Assembly: GCF_965208555.1 (NCBI RefSeq)
Contig: NZ_OZ242342.1
Coordinates: 2,728,001-2,792,000, forward strand
Length of the DNA stretch: 64,000 nucleotides
Origin: Poriferisodalis sp965208555
GTDB taxonomy: Bacteria > Actinomycetota > Acidimicrobiia > Acidimicrobiales > Poriferisodalaceae
Direction of reading: 5' to 3'
Part shown: positions 1 through 7,821 of the stretch, one piece after another
Layout of the letters: every line of letters begins with the position of its first letter
How positions within the stretch are numbered: position 1 is the first letter of the stretch
The notes under the pieces: generated by a model
What the model saw: only the letters and a program-made list of their open reading frames with translations
Databases searched by the model: none
What the model was told of the DNA's origin: nothing
Made by a program: the position numbers and the translations under genes

Positions 1-38
1 CGATGGAGCACGACCTCTTCGCTGGGTTACGGCCATGA
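1..38 (+). CDS. 3' end of an upstream gene (partial)
   Basis: An open frame entering from the left edge ends at a TGA at 36-38. This stop overlaps the ATG of the next gene in an ATGA junction, the spacing seen at several other translationally coupled pairs in this window. Only about a dozen codons are visible (ending ...EHDLFAGLRP), so the product cannot be named. The call rests on the ATGA overlap alone and could be chance. Confidence 0.35.
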   Translation, partial: MEHDLFAGLRP

Positions 39-388
39 GCTTTCTCGACGACGAGTTCCTGGCGACGTGGGCAGATGCCGGCCACGAGCCGCTTGGCAAC
101 GTGTCGGGCACTGTCGTGATGAAGACCGCTGGCGGTCCCGACGGCAAGGTTGCTGTCAGCCTGATCTTCGAGTCCGGCGTCTTGACCGCTGCGTCTGCGG
201 GCACGACCCGAGGTGCTGATCTGACGCTGGAGGCGCCGTGGCAGCTCGCCGCCGACGTGGTCTGCGGCGATGCCGATCCCGCCCGGCACTACATGGCCGG
301 CGATCTCAAGGTCTCTGGCGACATGGCGCTCTGGCTGGAGCTGCTCCCGGCCTGGCGCGCCGCGGGTTCACTGGGCTCGCCGAGCTGA
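35..388 (+). CDS. SCP2 sterol-binding domain protein
   Basis: This 117-residue protein is about the size of a single SCP2 (sterol carrier protein 2) domain. The central part has alternating hydrophobic strands, and the end (about residues 86-108) reads HYMAGDLKVSGDMALWLELL, which matches the SCP2 signature G-x-hydrophobic-K-hydrophobic-x-G-D before the last helix. Members bind lipids or acyl-CoA in a hydrophobic tunnel. There is no signal peptide, so it should be cytoplasmic. It may be coupled to an upstream gene through an ATGA overlap. The surrounding beta-oxidation genes fit a lipid-binding role, but the ligand cannot be read from sequence. Confidence 0.75.
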   Translation: MSFLDDEFLATWADAGHEPLGNVSGTVVMKTAGGPDGKVAVSLIFESGVLTAASAGTTRGADLTLEAPWQLAADVVCGDADPARHYMAGDLKVSGDMALWLELLPAWRAAGSLGSPS

Positions 389-427
389 TCGGCTGAACAG
401 TGCTCGACGGAACACTGTCGGGCTGGA

Positions 428-1273
428 TCAACCCGTGCCAGATCGCTGCAGCTGACGCAGCGCCCGATAGCCGATCAGCTTGATGCCGCTGCGCTGGATG
501 TGGGTGCGCAGCTCGGCGTTGTCACGCAGGTGCAGCAGGTCCTCGACGCGCGATCCCCATTCGGCGGTCAGCGATCGGAGCTCGGGCAGATCGGCAGCGG
601 GCTGCAGCTGCAGCTCGGTCAGCCCGGGCTCGAGCGAATCCAGCAGCGCTTCGATGCGCCGGTACCGCCCCATCATCCCGGGTGCGATGCGCAGCACCCG
701 ATCCGGGGTCACGACGCCCTCGGAGGTGACCAGGTCCTCAGCAGGGAATCCCAGCTGGCGCCGGGCCTCGCTGGAGATGAGACGCACGGGCAGCTGGAAC
801 TCCACTGCCAGCTCCAAGTACACGTCGAAGAATTCGGGGCGGACGCTGAGAACGTCGAGGTGGCTGTCGAGGTGCGTGACGTCGAAGCCCCACAGGATTG
901 CCCGCTCGATCTGAGCCCGGCATTCCCGCCGGACCTCGTCGAGGTCGGCGTGATCCCACACATCGCTGACGGTGCTGGGCATCCCGCCGTTGCCGTCGAG
1001 CAGCGACGGCCCGTAGGTGATGGGCCCCCACCGGTACAGCTCGAACTCGGCGTTCAGCGTGAGCGCCACGCCGATGTCCTCGCCCCGGAATCTCGCCGCC
1101 GCCTCGCGCGACCACGGGCACGGCACGAGCAGCGTCCCGGTGGTTGCCAAGCCGTCCCGCAGAGCGGCGTACACGCCTTCGTTCATCGCGTGGCAGCCGC
1201 CGAGTCCGGCCGCGCTGATGATCAGCAGTCTGTCGTCGGGGCCGTATCCGAGCCGCTCCCACAGCGGTGCCAC
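428..1273 (-). CDS. YdjC/ChbG-family deacetylase homologue with degenerate active site
   Basis: This 281-residue protein has the YdjC (ChbG) carbohydrate-deacetylase fold pattern: an N-terminal strand followed by a GLGGCHAMNEG segment (residues 23-33), a GVALTLNAE segment (68-76) and THLDSHLDVL (133-142). In active members the first strand carries an Asp-Asp pair (NADDFG) and the second motif is GLHLTL; Asp and His are metal ligands. Here the pair is Ala-Ala (residues 21-22) and the His is Ala (residue 70), while His134 and His138 remain. It starts at GTG, 10 nt after the stop of the nuclease gene, so it is probably last in a thiolase-nuclease-YdjC transcript. Family membership is fairly secure; hydrolase activity is doubtful. 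Confidence 0.75.
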   Translation of the reverse strand: MAPLWERLGYGPDDRLLIISAAGLGGCHAMNEGVYAALRDGLATTGTLLVPCPWSREAAARFRGEDIGVALTLNAEFELYRWGPITYGPSLLDGNGGMPSTVSDVWDHADLDEVRRECRAQIERAILWGFDVTHLDSHLDVLSVRPEFFDVYLELAVEFQLPVRLISSEARRQLGFPAEDLVTSEGVVTPDRVLRIAPGMMGRYRRIEALLDSLEPGLTELQLQPAADLPELRSLTAEWGSRVEDLLHLRDNAELRTHIQRSGIKLIGYRALRQLQRSGTG

Positions 1274-1282
1274 ACAGACACG

Positions 1283-2029
1283 CTAACGGGCGCCTTCGAG
1301 CGGCCGGTTCGGACCGCCACAGTCGGCCCAGATCCCTCTGCGGGCGCCGCGAGCGTCGGCTTCGGCATCGTCGAGCACAGCCCGGTGCTCTGCGTTCGGC
1401 TCGAAGTGCATGGTTCCGGCGTAGCCGTCGAGCACGAGGTACCGGTTCACGAACAGGCCGTCGGCGGCTCGGTAGACGTAGGCCAGCAGCCGGTCGTACC
1501 GGTCGTACAGCTCAACGTCGCGCTGCAGGAGCACCTCGGTGCCCGGCGGGAGCAGTTCGGCCGTCCGCCGGGTAGCTGCGTCGCCGCCGCATTCGGCCGG
1601 CAGGTAGCCGCCGGTCTTCTCCGGGGTGTCGATGCCGATGAACCTGACGGTTGCCTGGCGCCCGCCGAGGTCCACTTCCATCGTGTCGCCGTCGATAACT
1701 GCGAGCACGACAGCGTTCGGCTCCAGCGCTCCATGGGGGGCAGTGGTGCCGGGGCCGCCCACAGTCTCCGAGGATGCCGACGGAGTGCTCTGGGCAGCCG
1801 GGGTCGTCGCGCCGCCGCTGAGGTACTGCCAACCGGCGAACGCGCCCACGCATGTGGCCGCTATCGCGGCGACTTGGATCGCTCTGCGACCGCCGGCCGA
1901 GCGACCAGCACTCGGGCGGCGACCAGCCTCGCCGGGTGCGCGGCCGACCGGGCCGGATCCCGAGAACGGCCTGCCGTCGGTCAGAGCCGCTCGATGACGG
2001 TGCCGGTACCCAGCCCGCCGCCGCAGCAC
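1283..2029 (-). CDS. thermonuclease (SNase-like), exported or membrane-anchored
   Basis: This 248-residue protein has an Arg-rich N-terminus, one hydrophobic segment at about residues 51-70, a Ser/Thr/Pro/Ala linker to about 105, and a staphylococcal-nuclease (OB-fold) domain to the end. The nuclease signature residues are present: VIDGDT (111-116), VRFIGIDTPE (128-137) and YDRYDRLLAYVY (175-186). Such enzymes cut DNA and RNA with Ca2+ outside the membrane. The GTG start at 2029 lies inside the thiolase gene (49-nt overlap). I see no ATG/GTG between that gene's stop and the hydrophobic segment, so either the overlap is real or a CTG near 1984 is used. Domain call firm, start uncertain. Confidence 0.85.
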   Translation of the reverse strand: MLRRRAGYRHRHRAALTDGRPFSGSGPVGRAPGEAGRRPSAGRSAGGRRAIQVAAIAATCVGAFAGWQYLSGGATTPAAQSTPSASSETVGGPGTTAPHGALEPNAVVLAVIDGDTMEVDLGGRQATVRFIGIDTPEKTGGYLPAECGGDAATRRTAELLPPGTEVLLQRDVELYDRYDRLLAYVYRAADGLFVNRYLVLDGYAGTMHFEPNAEHRAVLDDAEADARGARRGIWADCGGPNRPLEGAR

Positions 2030-3186
2030 ATGGTGACGAGAGCCGTGCTCTTGTCGGCCCGGTGCAGCTCGTGCACCGCCTTGGTCAGCAGGATTGCACC
2101 GGTGCCGCCCAGCGGGTGGCCCAAAGCGATTGCGCCGCCGTTGGGGTTGACGCCGTCCATGTCAGGATTCACCTCACGCTGCCAGGCCAGCACCACCGAC
2201 GCGAACGCCTCGTTGATCTCGACGATGTCGATGTCGGACATCTGCATGCCGTTGCGCTCGAGCAGGTAGTTGGTGGCCTCGATCGGCCCGGTCAGCATCA
2301 GCACTGGGTCGCTGCCGACCAGGCACGTGTCGACGATGCGGGCCAGCGGGCGCAGGCCCAGCTCGGCAGCACGACCGGCGCGCATGAGCAGCACCGCGCC
2401 CGAGCCGTCGCTGATCTGCGAAGAGCTGCCTGCGGTATGCACGCCGCCGTCCATCACCGGCGACAGCCCCGCAAGCCCTTCCGCTGTCGTAGGCCGGATG
2501 CCGCCGTCGCGCACGACATGGCGGACCTCGTCGGTGGGCTTGCCGTCCTCGTCCAGCACCGGCGCGTCGATCTCGACGAGCTGGGTGGCAAAGCGATCCT
2601 CAGTCCATGCCCGGGCGGCGTTGTTCTGGCTGCGCAGGCCGTAGGCGTCGCATTCCTCGCGGCTGATGCCCCACTGCTTGGCCATGAGCTCGGCGCCCTG
2701 GAACTGCGTCGTGTACTCGTAGTGCTCCTTGTAGCGCGACGTTGCCGTGCGCTGCCCCTTCTTGTAGCTCGAGCCCATCGGGTTGCGCGTCATGGATTCC
2801 ACGCCGCATCCGATGGCGGAGTCGACCACCCCGCTGCGCACCAGGCCGTATGCCAGCGTGGTGGCCTGCTGGCTCGAGCCGCACTGCGCGTCGACGGTGG
2901 TGGCCGCGACCGAGAGCGGATAGCCCGCGCCGAGCCACGCGGTGCGGGCGATGTTGGCCGTCTGCTCGCCGGCTTGGCTGACGCAGCCGCCCACGAGTTG
3001 ACCGATGCTGGCCGGGTCGACCTGGGTTCGCTCCATCAGCGACGTGAGCACGTCGCTGAGCAGATCGGAGGGGTGAATGCCGCTCAGATCGCCGCCGCGG
3101 CGGCCGACGGGGGAGCGGACGGCGTCGACGATGACGATGTCGTCGCTGTGGGCTTGGGACGTGGATGCGCTGCTCATGGCCGGCAC
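1981..3186 (-). CDS. thiolase / acetyl-CoA acetyltransferase (FadA-like)
   Basis: A full-length 401-residue thiolase that cleaves 3-oxoacyl-CoA or condenses acyl-CoAs. The nucleophile region DAQCGSSQQA has Cys102, the base region reads ALGHPLGGTGA with its His, and the C-terminus has CCGGGLGTGTVIERL with the second catalytic Cys at about 388. The N-terminal strand IVIVDAVRSPVGRRGGDL is typical. Translation may begin at the first ATG (3186) or at Met4. The gene reads leftward into the nuclease and YdjC genes. The 283-nt gap to the divergent LLM gene must hold promoters for both; I see no clear operator there. The biosynthetic or degradative direction is not settled by sequence, but the neighbourhood favours degradation. 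Confidence 0.9.
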   Translation of the reverse strand: MPAMSSASTSQAHSDDIVIVDAVRSPVGRRGGDLSGIHPSDLLSDVLTSLMERTQVDPASIGQLVGGCVSQAGEQTANIARTAWLGAGYPLSVAATTVDAQCGSSQQATTLAYGLVRSGVVDSAIGCGVESMTRNPMGSSYKKGQRTATSRYKEHYEYTTQFQGAELMAKQWGISREECDAYGLRSQNNAARAWTEDRFATQLVEIDAPVLDEDGKPTDEVRHVVRDGGIRPTTAEGLAGLSPVMDGGVHTAGSSSQISDGSGAVLLMRAGRAAELGLRPLARIVDTCLVGSDPVLMLTGPIEATNYLLERNGMQMSDIDIVEINEAFASVVLAWQREVNPDMDGVNPNGGAIALGHPLGGTGAILLTKAVHELHRADKSTALVTMCCGGGLGTGTVIERL

Positions 3187-3469
3187 TGTACTTGCGGCCA
3201 GCGTCAGGCGGCGTGGAGATCGATCTCGGGTGGGCGCGCCGTGGCGGCCAGCGCAGCCCGTGCCCGAGCAACCCCGCGCAGGCCTTCCTGACGGGTGGCC
3301 CGGTTCAGCCGGTGGGGCATCCGACTGGTCGACACCAGCCGGAGCTGAGGTGCGAGATCAAGCTGTTCTGCCATGTGCACAGTGTGATCAGGGGGTGTGA
3401 CACGAAAGACGGCGAAACCGCTGCGGCGGCACCCGGATCCGGTTGCGCCGCCTCACTAGCCTGCGCGCC

Positions 3470-4456
3470 GTGACCTCCCATGCAAACGACTGGCGCTACG
3501 GCATCACGGTTCCCTTTGATGATCCCCTGCATGCACAGGCCGACCTCTACCGCGAATTCGCCGACCTCGGCTACACGGAGTTCTGGAGCTCCGAAGCCGA
3601 TGGCACCGACGGCTTCACCCCGCTCGTGCTGGCCAGCCAATGGGTGCCCGACGTGCGTCTCGGCATCGCCATCATCCCGGTCTTCACCCGCGGTCCCGCG
3701 CTGCTGGCCCAGCAGACGGCAGCCATCTGCGAGGCAGCGCCGGGCCGCTTCGCCATGGGCATCGGAGCCTCGTCGAATGTCATCGTGGAGCGCTGGAACG
3801 GCATTCCCTTCGACGAGCCGTTCAAGCGAACACGCGACACAGCTCGATTCCTGCGCCAAGCCCTCACCGGCGAGCGGATCAGCGAGACCTACGACACCTT
3901 CGACATTCAGGGCTTCCGGCTCGGCCGGCCGCCGGAGATCCAGCCGCCGATCCTGCTGGCGGCCCTGCGGCCCGGCATGCTGCGGCTGGCGGGCAGCGAG
4001 GGCGACGGCGCCATCATCAATTGGCTGTCGGCTGATGACGTAGCCACCGTCCGCCCCTATGTCGACGAGGGCGGCGAGGGCAAGGAAGTGGTGGCTCGCA
4101 TCTTCGTGTGCCCCAACCCCGACGCCGAGGTGGTCCGGTCGGGCTTCAAGCGGGCAATCGCCGCCTATCTCAACGTGCCGGTGTATGCCGAGTTCCATCG
4201 CTGGCTCGGTCGCGGCGACCTGCTTGCCGCCATGTGGGAACGCTGGTCCGATGGCGACCGCCGAGGGGCGCTCGAGGTCATCGACGACGACCTCGTCGAC
4301 GAACTGCTGGTCCACGGCCCGCCGGAGGCGTGCCGAGAGCACATCGACCGCTACCACGCGAACGGCGTCGACGTGTCGGCCATCTCGATCATGCCGTTCG
4401 GCGGCATCGATCCCGTTCAGGCCGCCCGCGACCTCTCGCCTGCTGCCCGCGGCTAG
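3470..4456 (+). CDS. LLM-class (luciferase-like) flavin/F420-dependent oxidoreductase
   Basis: A 328-residue TIM-barrel protein of the bacterial luciferase-like superfamily. It opens with WRYGITVPFDDPLHAQADLYREFADLGYTEFW, the usual first strand and helix, and contains GRFAMGIGASS and PPILLAALRPGMLRLAG, typical of F420-type members. Members oxidise or reduce diverse organic substrates with F420 or FMN. I chose the GTG at 3470; an in-frame TTG at 3443 would only add nine residues of unconvincing intergenic sequence. It is divergent from the thiolase and followed by an enoyl-CoA hydratase homologue. It resembles the LLM protein at 32.9-33.9 kb (LLAAL.P.MLRLAG...DG...N.L), so the two look like paralogues. 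Substrate unknown. Confidence 0.85.
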   Translation: MTSHANDWRYGITVPFDDPLHAQADLYREFADLGYTEFWSSEADGTDGFTPLVLASQWVPDVRLGIAIIPVFTRGPALLAQQTAAICEAAPGRFAMGIGASSNVIVERWNGIPFDEPFKRTRDTARFLRQALTGERISETYDTFDIQGFRLGRPPEIQPPILLAALRPGMLRLAGSEGDGAIINWLSADDVATVRPYVDEGGEGKEVVARIFVCPNPDAEVVRSGFKRAIAAYLNVPVYAEFHRWLGRGDLLAAMWERWSDGDRRGALEVIDDDLVDELLVHGPPEACREHIDRYHANGVDVSAISIMPFGGIDPVQAARDLSPAARG

Positions 4457-4531
4457 CGGCCTCGATCACGGGACAGCCCGGGCGCGTAACCTCCCGTGGG
4501 ACCGGCAAGCAGGCGCATCACAGGAGCGGAC

Positions 4532-5320
4532 ATGGACCTCGAGACGATCATCTACGAAGTGCGCGACGGGGTGGCGCACGTGCGGTTCAACCGACCTGAG
4601 GGCGCCAACGCCGTCAACCCGCAGTTCTCACGCGAGCTGCGGGCTGTGATGCTGGAGATCGAGTTCGACGATGCGGTCAAGGCAGCATCGATCACTGCGG
4701 AAGGACGGGTGTTCTCCGCAGGCGGCGATCTCAAGGAGTTCCACGCGGCGGGCGACGGCCTGCCCCAGCTTGCGTCGGACATGGTCATCGACCTGCACGC
4801 TGCCATCAACAAGATGAACCGCACGCCGAAGCCGTTCGTGGCAGGTGTGGGCGGCAGCGTCGGCGGGGCCGGCATGTCGCTGGCCGCCTCGTTCGACCTG
4901 GTGGTGGCGGGCGAGTCTGCGAAGTTCACCATGGCCTACACCCGTGCTGGCGTGACGCCCGACGGCACATCGTCGTACTTCCTGGCCCGCCACATCGGGC
5001 TTCGGCGGATGCTCGACCTGACCCTCACCAACCGCGTGCTGTCGGCAGAGGAGGCCGAGCAGTGGGGCCTAGTCAACCGGGTGGTTCCCGACGACGAGGT
5101 CGATTCGGCAACAGCCGAGCTGGCTCAGGCGCTGGCTGACGGCCCGGCGTGGGCGCTGGGCCATGCCAAGCGTGTGATCTATACGGGTATCGATTCGCCG
5201 CTTGAGCAGGCGGGCGAGTTCGAAGGCAAGACGATCACCGACGCCATGCAGACCCACGACGGCCGCGAGGGCATCGCTGCATTCGTGGAGCGGCGCGCGC
5301 CGAACTTCACCGGAAACTGA
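4532..5320 (+). CDS. enoyl-CoA hydratase/isomerase family protein
   Basis: A 262-residue crotonase-fold protein. The oxyanion-hole strands are visible (FSAGGDLKEFH; GVGGSVGGAGMSLAASFDL), and the C-terminal AEEAEQWGLVNRVVPDDEV block is standard. The two Glu residues that carry out hydration in classical enoyl-CoA hydratase are not at their usual places: GGAGMSLA replaces GGGxELA, and YTRAGVTPDGTSSY replaces the PEI region. The TPDGTS motif is more like PaaG-type isomerases, which use an Asp. The ATG at 4532 follows AGGAG (about 4521-4525); an upstream in-frame start at 4496 would add an unlikely extension. It follows the LLM gene on the same strand. Confidence 0.85.
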   Translation: MDLETIIYEVRDGVAHVRFNRPEGANAVNPQFSRELRAVMLEIEFDDAVKAASITAEGRVFSAGGDLKEFHAAGDGLPQLASDMVIDLHAAINKMNRTPKPFVAGVGGSVGGAGMSLAASFDLVVAGESAKFTMAYTRAGVTPDGTSSYFLARHIGLRRMLDLTLTNRVLSAEEAEQWGLVNRVVPDDEVDSATAELAQALADGPAWALGHAKRVIYTGIDSPLEQAGEFEGKTITDAMQTHDGREGIAAFVERRAPNFTGN

Positions 5321-5481
5321 AGCGCCGCTCCGCGCGAGGGGCTGCAGCCCAGTCCCGGCGGGGAAGTTCGCCGAGGCGCGCGGCGCTGTTGTGAGCGTCC
5401 TAGCGTCGAACGCTTGCGCGCACTAGACAAGGTGTGAGCGGCACCGACCGTGTCGCCGTTTGTGCATGAGGAGCACGAACC

Positions 5482-6606
5482 ATGCCTCCCCAGGAGATCA
5501 CCCCGGAGCCATTTCCGTGGCTGGACACCAGCCGGTATTCCTTCTCACAGGGCATCGAGGCTGGCGGGGCGGCATGGCTGGCGGGCCAGACCGCGGGCGC
5601 ATATGACGCAGAGTCCGGGCGGGTCACCGTGCGCGGCGACGGTGCCGAGCAGGCCAGCGTGTGCTGGGCGAAAGTGGAGGCGGTACTCGACGCGGCCGGG
5701 CGCGACATCAGCGAGTGCTCCGAGGTGACCGAATACGTCACCGTCGCAGGCGCACCGGAGCGAGACGCCATCGCGGGTGAACGTCCGCATGGCTTGGGCT
5801 CGGCTGTCGGTGGGGTCCGGCCCTCGACGTTCGTCGTCGAATCGCTCGTGCGGCCCGAGGCGCTGGTGGAAGTCGAGGTCGTGGCCGGCCGAGTCGATGG
5901 ATTGGTGCACGTGCCCCAGGTACTGCCCGTCGACGACGATGGCAACGCGGTGCTGGCGGGCGACTTCGTCGGTCAGTGCGAGTGGGCGCTCGAAGAAGCC
6001 GGCCGCCGCCTCGAACCTCACGGCATGGATCTGTCCAACGTCGTGAGGATCGTGCAGCAGACGACAGCGGCCACCCGCCGCCAGTACAACGAGACCGCGG
6101 AGGCACGCTGGCGGTTGCTCGCACCGCAGTTCCCGTCGTCGACGGGGTTGCTCATGCCCGAGCTGCCTCATCCCGAAGCCCTCGTGGCGCTCGATGTGTG
6201 GGCGTCGGCGCATCCCAAGACAGTCGTGCCGTACCTGGCTGAGGCCTACTCGTCGCTCACCTTCAGCCCAGCGGTAGAGGCCGGCGGGCTGTTGTTCATT
6301 TCCGGCACGACAGCGTTCAATCTCGGCACTGGCGAGACCGTCGCCGAGGGCGACATCTGCGGGCAGGCCGAGTTCGTCTACGGCGAGATCGCCGCGATCT
6401 GCGAAATGGCAGGCACCTCCATCGACAACCTCGTCAAGACTGTCGAGTACGTGACGCCCGACGGCGTCGGCGACTACCGGTCTGTCGGAGAGGTGCGCCA
6501 GCAGGTGATGGGCCGACCGTTCCCCGCCTCTACTGGTGTCGTGGTGTCGGGGCTGCTCAGTCGCCGCTGGCTGATCGAGGTGGAAGCCGTCGCCTTGATG
6601 CCCTGA
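5482..6606 (+). CDS. triple-domain RidA/YjgF-YER057c-UK114 family protein
   Basis: This 374-residue protein is three times the usual RidA length (about 125) and contains three consecutive RidA-like units, at about 15-125, 126-235 and 240-374. Repeated signatures are WLAGQT... with VEVEVVA, then VLAGDF... with VALDVWA, then LFISGTTAFNLGTG... with IEVEAVA. RidA enzymes hydrolyse reactive enamine/imine intermediates using an Arg in a P-x-R-S motif. By my alignment all three units have Ser or a neighbouring small residue there (PSSTG, PASTG), so deaminase activity is doubtful. ATG start with GAGGAG at about 5467. A natural trimer encoded as one chain is an attractive reading, since RidA is normally a homotrimer. 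Confidence 0.8.
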   Translation: MPPQEITPEPFPWLDTSRYSFSQGIEAGGAAWLAGQTAGAYDAESGRVTVRGDGAEQASVCWAKVEAVLDAAGRDISECSEVTEYVTVAGAPERDAIAGERPHGLGSAVGGVRPSTFVVESLVRPEALVEVEVVAGRVDGLVHVPQVLPVDDDGNAVLAGDFVGQCEWALEEAGRRLEPHGMDLSNVVRIVQQTTAATRRQYNETAEARWRLLAPQFPSSTGLLMPELPHPEALVALDVWASAHPKTVVPYLAEAYSSLTFSPAVEAGGLLFISGTTAFNLGTGETVAEGDICGQAEFVYGEIAAICEMAGTSIDNLVKTVEYVTPDGVGDYRSVGEVRQQVMGRPFPASTGVVVSGLLSRRWLIEVEAVALMP

Positions 6607-6686
6607 GAGGCAGAGCCGGGCGAAGCCGGGGTCCGAGCGGCCCGTGAGCCCGTATCGCATCGAAACTGGGAACAAGAGCGGGAAAC

Positions 6687-7712
6687 ATGACGCAGTTGCT
6701 GACTCCTGAAGTACGCGCCGCGCTCGGCACGACGGTGACGTACGTGGCGCCCGAACCGCTCGGCCGGGCGTCCATTCGCTATTTCGCCTTGGCCATCGGT
6801 GCCGATCCGGGGCGTTGGCGGGATGAGGCACCGCCCACGCTCATCTGCGAGACAGCGCAGCTGACAGGTCGCGCTGTGCCTGATGGGAATGCGTATCTCG
6901 GGCACGCTTGGGAGCTGCCGCTGCCGGTGCGATGCGCCATGTTCCGGGGTGGCAACGACTACCGCTTCGATCAGCCTGCCCGGTTCGACCACGTCATCTC
7001 CACGACGTGGACCCTGACCGATGCAACCGAGCGGCTCGATCGGGAGGGCCATCCGCTCCTGTTCGTCACTGCCGAGGCGGCGTATTCCGCCGACGGCGAT
7101 CCGCTCGCGACGAACGCCGAGACGATGATCTTCCGCCCGCTCGCGGCCTCTCAGCCCGAGAGCGATCCGCCCGATGAGGAAGCAGAGGCGGACGCGGCCC
7201 AAGGCTCCACGGCAGAGGCCGTGCCGACGACGCCAACCCCCGAGGCGGACGACCCAGCGACCGTCGGTGCTGCCGAGTCTCTCGGTGCCCGTGCTGGCCC
7301 TGAACCGCTGCCTCGGGAGCGTCTGAGCCCGGGCCGGTCGCTCCGGCCGCTGCACCGGCGGATCGCCTTGGCAGACATGGTCGCGTACGGAGCCGCCACG
7401 TGGGACTGGCATCGCCTGCACTACGACGAGGCTCACGCCCGCCGGCTGGGCGCTCCGGCGCCGCTGGTCGACGGCCAGATGCTCGGCGCCTTGCTGGCGG
7501 AATGCGTCTTGCGCGCCGCTGGCTCTGGTGCGCGGCTGGTCCGGCTCGCGTACCGGAATCGCGCTCCGGTGCACGCCGGTGAGACGGTGACCTGCTCCGG
7601 CACGATCGCGACATCCGACGATGCTGGGTTCAGCGTCGACATGTCCGTTTCCGTCGGTGACCGGCTCGTCGTCGCCCCGGCGTTCGCCCAGCTCGACTGG
7701 ACCGCCGGCTAG
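6687..7712 (+). CDS. MaoC-family (double hot-dog) acyl-CoA hydratase with acidic linker
   Basis: A 341-residue two-domain protein. Residues 1-155 form an N-terminal MaoC-like (FAS1 dehydratase N) hot-dog, and residues about 225-341 form a second hot-dog with WDWHRLHYDEAHARRLGAPAPLVDG, which corresponds to the hydratase-2 motif. Between them is a roughly 65-residue stretch rich in Ala, Glu, Asp and Pro, probably disordered. Such proteins hydrate or dehydrate beta-hydroxyacyl-CoA or mesaconyl-CoA-type substrates. The nearest relatives I recall have a short linker. It precedes the acyl-CoA dehydrogenase and CoA-transferase pair on the same strand, so the four may act on one acyl-CoA pathway. Confidence 0.8.
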   Translation: MTQLLTPEVRAALGTTVTYVAPEPLGRASIRYFALAIGADPGRWRDEAPPTLICETAQLTGRAVPDGNAYLGHAWELPLPVRCAMFRGGNDYRFDQPARFDHVISTTWTLTDATERLDREGHPLLFVTAEAAYSADGDPLATNAETMIFRPLAASQPESDPPDEEAEADAAQGSTAEAVPTTPTPEADDPATVGAAESLGARAGPEPLPRERLSPGRSLRPLHRRIALADMVAYGAATWDWHRLHYDEAHARRLGAPAPLVDGQMLGALLAECVLRAAGSGARLVRLAYRNRAPVHAGETVTCSGTIATSDDAGFSVDMSVSVGDRLVVAPAFAQLDWTAG

Positions 7713-7821
7713 CTGCACAAGCCGAGCATCCTGCCGCTTCCACAGTCAAATGCGACTGCGTCAGTCAGGTTCCGAAGCGGGCCGAGACCTAGCATCGGTC
7801 GCCGAAGCAAGGAGGCACAGC

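Noticed and set aside
500..2269. 589-codon plus-strand ORF over the YdjC and nuclease genes
   Set aside because: Antisense shadow typical of high-GC DNA; no domain signature, while the opposite strand encodes recognisable proteins.
1852..3291. 479-codon plus-strand ORF over the thiolase
   Set aside because: Antisense to a complete thiolase with catalytic residues; composition is shadow-like (Arg/Ala/His rich).
3187..3469. Intergenic gap searched for small genes or operators
   Set aside because: Two GTGTGA words occur near 3380-3400 but no clear dyad, and no small ORF with a ribosome site; only presumed promoters for the divergent pair.
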